A stretch of DNA of 64,000 bases from contig NZ_CP060820.1 of the NCBI RefSeq assembly GCF_014489475.1, forward strand, positions 1,240,001 to 1,304,000, read 5' to 3'. Shown one piece after another: positions 59,539-64,000 of the stretch (positions are counted from its first letter, which is position 1; the number at the start of each line of letters is the position of its first letter). Both the position numbers and the translations under genes were made by a program. The notes under the pieces were generated by a model that saw nothing but the letters and a program-made list of their open reading frames with translations, did not search any database and was not told the DNA's origin. Origin of the DNA: Lysobacter terrestris. Its GTDB lineage: Bacteria > Pseudomonadota > Gammaproteobacteria > Xanthomonadales > Xanthomonadaceae.

Positions 59539-60219
59539 ATGCAACGAGACCCGATCCTCCTGTCCTGGAGCGGCGGCAAGGACGCGGCCTGGACCCTGCA
59601 CGCGCTGCGGCAGCGTGCCGACGTCGATGTCGTCGGCCTGCTCACCACCGTCACCGACGGCTTTGATCGCATCGCCATGCACGGCATCCGCCGCGACATC
59701 CTGCTGGCGCAGGCGGCGGCCACGGGATTGCCGCTGGTCGAGGCGCGCATCCCGCAGCAGTGCGACAACGCCCGCTACGAAGCCGCCTTCGCCGCGGCGC
59801 TGGCGCAGGCGCGCTCGCGCTGGCCGGGGCTGCGCACGATCGCGTTCGGCGACCTGTTCCTCGAGGACGTCCGCCAGTGGCGCGCGGCGTTGTGCGCGCG
59901 GCTGGACTGGCGCATCGACACGCCGCTGTTCGGTGCCGACACGGCGACGCTGGCGCGGGACATGATCGCGGGCGGCCTGCGCGCGACCTTGTGCTGCGTG
60001 GACACCACGCAACTGCCCGGTGAGTTCAGCGGTCGCGAGTTCGACGCGGCGTTGCTGGCCGACCTGCCGACGGGCGTGGACCCCTGCGGCGAGCGCGGCG
60101 AGTTCCACACCTGCGTCCATGCCGGACCGATGTTCCGGCACCCGCTCGCGCTGCGCTGCGGCGAGCGGATGTTGCGCGAAACCCGCTTCGCCTACACCGA
60201 CCTGGCGTTGGTGGTGTAG
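59539..60219 (+). CDS. DUF71 adenine-nucleotide alpha-hydrolase (diphthine-ammonia-ligase-like)
   Basis: A 226-residue PP-loop ATPase with LLSWSGGKDAAWTL (SGGKD motif), MHGIRRDILLAQA and IAFGDLFLEDVRQWR, matching the DUF71/Dph6 superfamily. Bacterial members are not involved in diphthamide; some work in B12 or nucleotide salvage. The ATG at 59539 is preferred to a GTG two codons earlier. A single gene. Confidence 0.88.
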   Translation: MQRDPILLSWSGGKDAAWTLHALRQRADVDVVGLLTTVTDGFDRIAMHGIRRDILLAQAAATGLPLVEARIPQQCDNARYEAAFAAALAQARSRWPGLRTIAFGDLFLEDVRQWRAALCARLDWRIDTPLFGADTATLARDMIAGGLRATLCCVDTTQLPGEFSGREFDAALLADLPTGVDPCGERGEFHTCVHAGPMFRHPLALRCGERMLRETRFAYTDLALVV

Positions 60220-60253
60220 GAACAGGTGGCGTAGGCGAAGGCGCCGTCGCCGC

Positions 60254-60670
60254 TCAGCGCGGCTGCGGCACGCAGTGGTCGACGTCCATCAGGAAGCCGG
60301 GCGCGCAATCCATGCTGCTGCGCGCGACGGTGCGGCACAGGCCGCTGACCGGCTCGCAGCCGTAGCCCGACGCCGCGCAGTCGTTGCGCGCGCCGGCGCT
60401 GTTCACGCTCACCGTTGGCGCTTCGCAGTAGGCGTGCACCAGGCTGCCACCCTTGCGCGTCCATTCGGCCAGCTGCGATTGCAGGTTCGCGTTCTCGGAC
60501 CGGAGCTGCTGGTTCTTCTCGCGTTCCTTTTCCCACTGCTGCTTGTAGTCGATCTGGACGGCGTTGATGTTGGTGGGCGCCACCATCGGCCGGATGGCGG
60601 CGGTGTTCTGCGCGGACAGCGGCGCCGACACGAGCAGTGCGAGCAACGCCCAGCGTGCAATGCGGTTCAT
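60254..60670 (-). CDS. Small secreted coiled-coil/cysteine-rich protein
   Basis: A 138-residue protein with a signal peptide (MNRIARWALLALLVSAPLSA), a coiled-coil (about 42-72, YKQQWEKEREKNQQLRSENAN) and a C-terminal domain with six cysteines (YCEAPTV, NDCAASGYGCEPVSGLCR, MDCAPGFLMDVDHC). These suggest three disulfides. I do not recognise its family. It ends 35 bp from the DUF71 stop in convergent orientation. Confidence 0.75.
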   Translation of the reverse strand: MNRIARWALLALLVSAPLSAQNTAAIRPMVAPTNINAVQIDYKQQWEKEREKNQQLRSENANLQSQLAEWTRKGGSLVHAYCEAPTVSVNSAGARNDCAASGYGCEPVSGLCRTVARSSMDCAPGFLMDVDHCVPQPR

Positions 60671-60770
60671 GCGATTTCCCCGAAAGCCGCCCCTCCGGCG
60701 GCAGCGCAGCATATCGCCGCCGGTTCCCGGGCGTGCAGGACGCAGGCTGGGTTGGTGGAGCCAACCCCGC

Positions 60771-63527
60771 CTACCCGGTGTTCTGGATGCCCGCGGCGAT
60801 GCCGTTCACGGTGGCGACCAGCGACGCCAGCATCGCCTCGTCCTCGCTGCCGCCGGCGCGCCAGCGCGCGAGCAGGTCGACCTGCAGCAGGCTGATCGGA
60901 TCGACGTAGGGATTGCGCAGGCGGATCGACTGGCGCAGGCGCGGGTCGTCGGCCAGCAGTTCCTGGCTGCCCTTGATCGCGAACACCGCGTCGCGGGTGC
61001 GGGCGAACTCCGCGGCGATGCCGGGATGGAAGCGTGCGTGCAGTTCGCCGGCGAGCAGCGAATAGCGTTCGAAGATGCCCAGGTCGGACTTGGCCAGCAC
61101 CATCTCGACGTCGTCGATCAGGGTGGTGAAGAACGGCCAGTCGCGCGCCATCTCCGCCAGCGCCTCGCGGCCGTGCTCCTGCAGCGCGGCCTGCAGCGCC
61201 GTGCCCACGCCGTACCACGCGGTCAGGCCGGAACGGTTCTGCGCCCAGGCGAAGACCCACGGGATCGCGCGCAACGAAGCGATGCCCGGCGGCCGCAGCA
61301 CGCCGACGCCGCCGGCGCGCTTGCTCGGGCGGGAACCAATCCGCAGCCGCTCGATCACATCGATCGGCGTGGCGGCGCGGAAGTACGCGGGGAATTCCAC
61401 GTCGTCGTGCACCAGCGCGCGGTAGTGCGCGCGCGCGTTGCCGGCGAGCTGGGTGGCGATCTCGCGCCAGCGTTGTTCGCGCGGTTCGGCCACGCGCGGG
61501 CGCAGGGTCGCGCGCAGCACCGCGCCGGTCGCCTGCTCCAGGTTGCGCAGCGCGATCGCGCGGATGCCGTACTTGCGGTGGATCACTTCGCCCTGTTCGG
61601 TCAGGCGCAGGTAGCCGTCGACCGAGCCGCGCGGCATCGCGATGACCGCGCGTTCGGTCTTGCCGCCACCGCGGCTGATCGAGCCGCCGCGGCCGTGGAA
61701 GAACGCGATGCGCACGCCGCTGTCGCGGGCCAGCTGGGTCAGCGCCACCTGCGTGCGCTGCAGCGCCCAGCGCGACGCGAGCAGGCCGCCGTCCTTGGCG
61801 CTGTCGGAATAGCCGAGCATCACCACCTGGCGATCGCCGCGCGCGGCGAGGTGCTCGCGATACAGCGGATCGGCGAACAGCGCGCGCAGGGTGTCGGCGG
61901 CGGCATCGAGGTCGTCGACGGTTTCGAACAATGGGGCGATGTCGAGCGGCACGTCATCGCCGCCGCCGTCACTCCGCTCGACGCAGCCGGCGAGGCGCGC
62001 CAGCGCCAGCACCGACAGCGCATCGGCAGCGCTGCGGCTCATGCTGATGATGTAGGGGCCGAACGCGCGCGCGCCGTAACGCGGGCGCAGCCGCGCGACG
62101 GCGCGGAACACCTCGAGCGTGGCCTGCGAGGTCGCGTTGCCCGGGCCGTCCACGACCTCGTCGCCGCGCAGCAGGCGGTGCAGGCGCGCATTGCGTTCGG
62201 AAACCGCGCGCGTCGCCCAGGCCGCGTCGCCGAGCAATGCGGCAATCGCGGCGTCGTGCGTGGCCGAGTCCTGGCGCAGGTCGAGGCCGGCCAGGTGGAA
62301 GCCGAAGCAGGCGATGCGGCGGCGCAGGCGGCGCACGGCGAAGCCGCCCGCGTGTTCGCCGCGATGCGCCTGCAGGCTGTCGCCGATCAGCGCGATGTCG
62401 GCCTCGAACTCGCCGGCATCGGCATAGCCTTCCGGCTCCTCGTGCTGGGTCGCCCACAGCCGCTCGAAGATGAAGGTGAGCAGCTTGCGGTACGGCATGT
62501 CGGCATGGCGCGGGCGCAGCTTCGCCGCGGCGGCCGGTATGTGTTCGCGGTAGAACTCGATGCGCGCCAGCAATGCGGCCGACACGCCGACGCGGGTGAG
62601 CGACTGGCTCAAGGCTTCGCCCAGCGCGAGCAGGTCGCGGCGATACGCGGCCAGCACCAATGCGCGCTGGCCGGCGAGCGTGGCCGCGATGGTGTCGGCG
62701 CCGACGTTGGGGTTGCCGTCCATGTCGCCGCCGACCCAGCTGCCGAAGCCGAGCACGTCCGGCACCACCGCCGCGCCGTAGGTTTCGCGCAGCGCGTCCT
62801 CGAACACCTCGTAGAACACCGGCAGCACGCGGTAGAGCACGTCCGACAGGTAGTAGCCGACGTGCTGGAATTCGTCGGCGACGCTGGGCTTGGCCGACGG
62901 CGCTTCGGCGGTCTGCCAGCTGGTGGTGAGCGCGAGGCGGATGCGCTCGCGGTCGGCACGGCGCTCGGCCGGGGTGCGGCCGCGGTCGATGTCGGCGACG
63001 AGGCAGGTGACGATCTCGCGCTCCTTCTTCAGCAGCGCACGGCGCACCGCTTCGGTGGGATGCGCGGTGAAGATCGGCTCGACCCGCAGCCGCGGCAGCA
63101 GCGCCAGCAGTTCCTCGCGGCCCACGCCCCGCTGCGCCAGCGTGCGCAGGGCGTCGCGCAGGCCGCCGGGCTGCGGCGCGGTGCCCTGGCGCTCGTAGTC
63201 GCGGCGGCGGCGGATGCGATGCACGCGCTCGGCGAGGTTGACTGCCTGGAAGTAGGTCGCGAACGCGCGCACCAGGTCGTTGGCGCGCTCCAGTTCGATC
63301 CCCTGCAGCGCCTGGGCGAGTTCGGCCGCCGGGGCGTTGCGTTCGCGGCGCTCGATCGCGGCGCGGCGCAGGCGTTCGACGTCGTCGAGGAAGCCGGGCG
63401 AACGCTGCTCGGCGAGGATCTCGCCGACCAGCGCACCGAGCATGTTCACGTCCTCGCGGAGGAAGGCGTCGGTGGGCGCGAATTCGACGGTGCGCAGGGG
63501 CGTGGCCGCGGTGGTCGGCAGGTTCAT
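60771..63527 (-). CDS. ppc: Phosphoenolpyruvate carboxylase
   Basis: A 918-residue enzyme of normal length that carboxylates PEP to oxaloacetate. Signatures: VEPIFTAHPTEAVRR (catalytic His), GSWVGGDMDGNPNV, VVMLGYSDSAKDGG, the mobile loop FFHGRGGSISRGGG and the terminal IQNTG allosteric end. It forms the anaplerotic partner of maeB and aceE in this window. Single gene, ends in a 100-bp spacer before the small secreted protein gene. Confidence 0.97.
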   Translation of the reverse strand: MNLPTTAATPLRTVEFAPTDAFLREDVNMLGALVGEILAEQRSPGFLDDVERLRRAAIERRERNAPAAELAQALQGIELERANDLVRAFATYFQAVNLAERVHRIRRRRDYERQGTAPQPGGLRDALRTLAQRGVGREELLALLPRLRVEPIFTAHPTEAVRRALLKKEREIVTCLVADIDRGRTPAERRADRERIRLALTTSWQTAEAPSAKPSVADEFQHVGYYLSDVLYRVLPVFYEVFEDALRETYGAAVVPDVLGFGSWVGGDMDGNPNVGADTIAATLAGQRALVLAAYRRDLLALGEALSQSLTRVGVSAALLARIEFYREHIPAAAAKLRPRHADMPYRKLLTFIFERLWATQHEEPEGYADAGEFEADIALIGDSLQAHRGEHAGGFAVRRLRRRIACFGFHLAGLDLRQDSATHDAAIAALLGDAAWATRAVSERNARLHRLLRGDEVVDGPGNATSQATLEVFRAVARLRPRYGARAFGPYIISMSRSAADALSVLALARLAGCVERSDGGGDDVPLDIAPLFETVDDLDAAADTLRALFADPLYREHLAARGDRQVVMLGYSDSAKDGGLLASRWALQRTQVALTQLARDSGVRIAFFHGRGGSISRGGGKTERAVIAMPRGSVDGYLRLTEQGEVIHRKYGIRAIALRNLEQATGAVLRATLRPRVAEPREQRWREIATQLAGNARAHYRALVHDDVEFPAYFRAATPIDVIERLRIGSRPSKRAGGVGVLRPPGIASLRAIPWVFAWAQNRSGLTAWYGVGTALQAALQEHGREALAEMARDWPFFTTLIDDVEMVLAKSDLGIFERYSLLAGELHARFHPGIAAEFARTRDAVFAIKGSQELLADDPRLRQSIRLRNPYVDPISLLQVDLLARWRAGGSEDEAMLASLVATVNGIAAGIQNTG

Positions 63528-63616
63528 GCGGCCGAGTCTAGGACCGAATCATGCTGCGCGGCAGCATGATTTCAGGTGTAACGAAATTGGCCACCCGCTC
63601 GGCGACCACCTGCCGT

Positions 63617-63780
63617 TCCTTCTCCCCGCTTGCGGGGAGAAGGTGCCCAACGGGCGGATGAGGGGGCGAGCGCAGCGAGCGGCGTTGGTTCCTTCGCCAC
63701 GCAACGGCAAAGGCAGCTCGCTGCGCTCGCCGCCCCTCACCCGCCCTGCGGGCACCCTCTCCCCGCACGCGGGGAGAGGG
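63617..63780. repeat. Facing pair of palindromic intergenic repeats
   Basis: Left module CTTCTCCCCGC/GCGGGGAGAAG with GCGGATGAGGGGGCGAGCGC. Right module GCTCGCTGCGCTCGC with CCCCTCACCC and CTCTCCCCGC/GCGGGGAGAG. Same layout as at 18984 and 49853. The 294-bp spacer between ppc and the next gene is otherwise empty. Confidence 0.87.
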
Positions 63781-63821
63781 AAATCAGCGCGGGGAAACCG
63801 CAGCGCGTGGTCCGGCGACGA

Positions 63822-64000
63822 TCAGTACGCGAACTCGCGGAACACGTGATCGATGTTGCCGCCCCACTCGCCATGGAACAGCGCGAGCTTGCGCTCGGCC
63901 GGGGTCTCGTTGGCGTCGGTGAATTCGATCAGCGGCTCGAGGAAACGACTCTCGTCGGCGCCGTGGCGGTTGAGGCGCGCGCGGCGCTGAAGGCCGGCGA
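63822..64000 (-). CDS. gshA: Probable glutamate-cysteine ligase, C-terminal 58 residues (cut by window edge)
   Basis: Only the 3' end is present, entering from the right edge. The peptide (GLQRRARLNRHGADESRFL, then EPLIEFTDANETPAE and LFHGEWGGNIDHVFREFAY) matches the carboxy end of the proteobacterial/plant-type glutamate-cysteine ligases, which end in a similar HGEW...D-x-x-F-x-E-x-x-Y. That enzyme makes gamma-glutamylcysteine for glutathione. The call rests on a short segment; the upstream part would settle it. Confidence 0.65.
   Translation of the reverse strand, partial: AGLQRRARLNRHGADESRFLEPLIEFTDANETPAERKLALFHGEWGGNIDHVFREFAY

Overview
The window looks like a chromosomal segment of a high-GC gammaproteobacterium of the Xanthomonadaceae/Lysobacteraceae group (Lysobacter, Luteimonas or Pseudoxanthomonas-like). 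The support is the copL-copA-copB copper operon, a short-form AMP nucleosidase, the fused NADP-malic enzyme/phosphotransacetylase, and the compound palindromic intergenic repeats. No tRNA, rRNA, CRISPR array or transposase was recognised.

The left 4.8 kb is visibly less GC-rich than the rest and looks like an acquired island abutting the 3' end of aceE. It holds two divergent operons. Leftwards run four genes coupled by 4-bp overlaps: ribbon-helix-helix protein, GNAT acetyltransferase, XRE-type HTH protein and ImmA/IrrE metallopeptidase. Rightwards run a ubiquitin-like protein, an E2-fold protein and a JAB-E1 fusion, followed by a convergent DUF6527 gene. Together these form a bacterial ubiquitin-like conjugation cassette. 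Neither its E2 nor its E1 shows a cysteine at the canonical transfer position. This is the most interesting part of the window.

From 4.8 to 31 kb the content is mostly core. It includes aceE (pyruvate dehydrogenase E1), two paralogous family 2 glycosyltransferases flanking a methyltransferase, and a MerR-controlled Cu/Ag P-type ATPase with a recognisable MerR dyad operator. The large copper operon (copL, copA, copB, a His-tailed cytochrome c, an NTF2-like protein and a DUF411 protein) follows. Next come a polysaccharide pyruvyl transferase, maeB, a QEGLA-motif peptidase, rsgA, an AlaA-like aminotransferase, a GDSL hydrolase-methyltransferase pair, a polysaccharide deacetylase, and a glutaredoxin/A-type/rhodanese fusion.

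From 30.6 to 41.7 kb lies what looks like a photo-oxidative or membrane-stress regulon. It contains a photolyase, a secreted protein, an ECF sigma factor with an RskA-type anti-sigma factor, and then a tightly overlapping eight-gene lipid operon (desaturase, flavin oxidase, DUF1365, Cfa, DUF2878, DUF1295, a second Cfa-like methyltransferase, lipocalin). Two matching ECF-like promoters (GCATCC, 18-nt spacer, TAT-rich -10) precede the secreted protein and the desaturase.

The right third carries an S41 peptidase with a coupled 57-residue basic protein, Blc lipocalin, DUF924, an LprI-like protein, a TonB-domain protein, amn and two translationally coupled amidohydrolases. It continues with a 7TMR-DISM/GGDEF cyclase, DUF1761, a DsbA-fold isomerase and DegV. 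A LuxR regulator diverges from a large surface protein. The end holds a secreted metzincin, a DUF71 ATPase, ppc and the 3' end of a probable gshA. Compound inverted repeats (Cs of about 50 bp, often in facing pairs) fill most of the longer spacers, and one of them supplies the C-terminus of the deacetylase.
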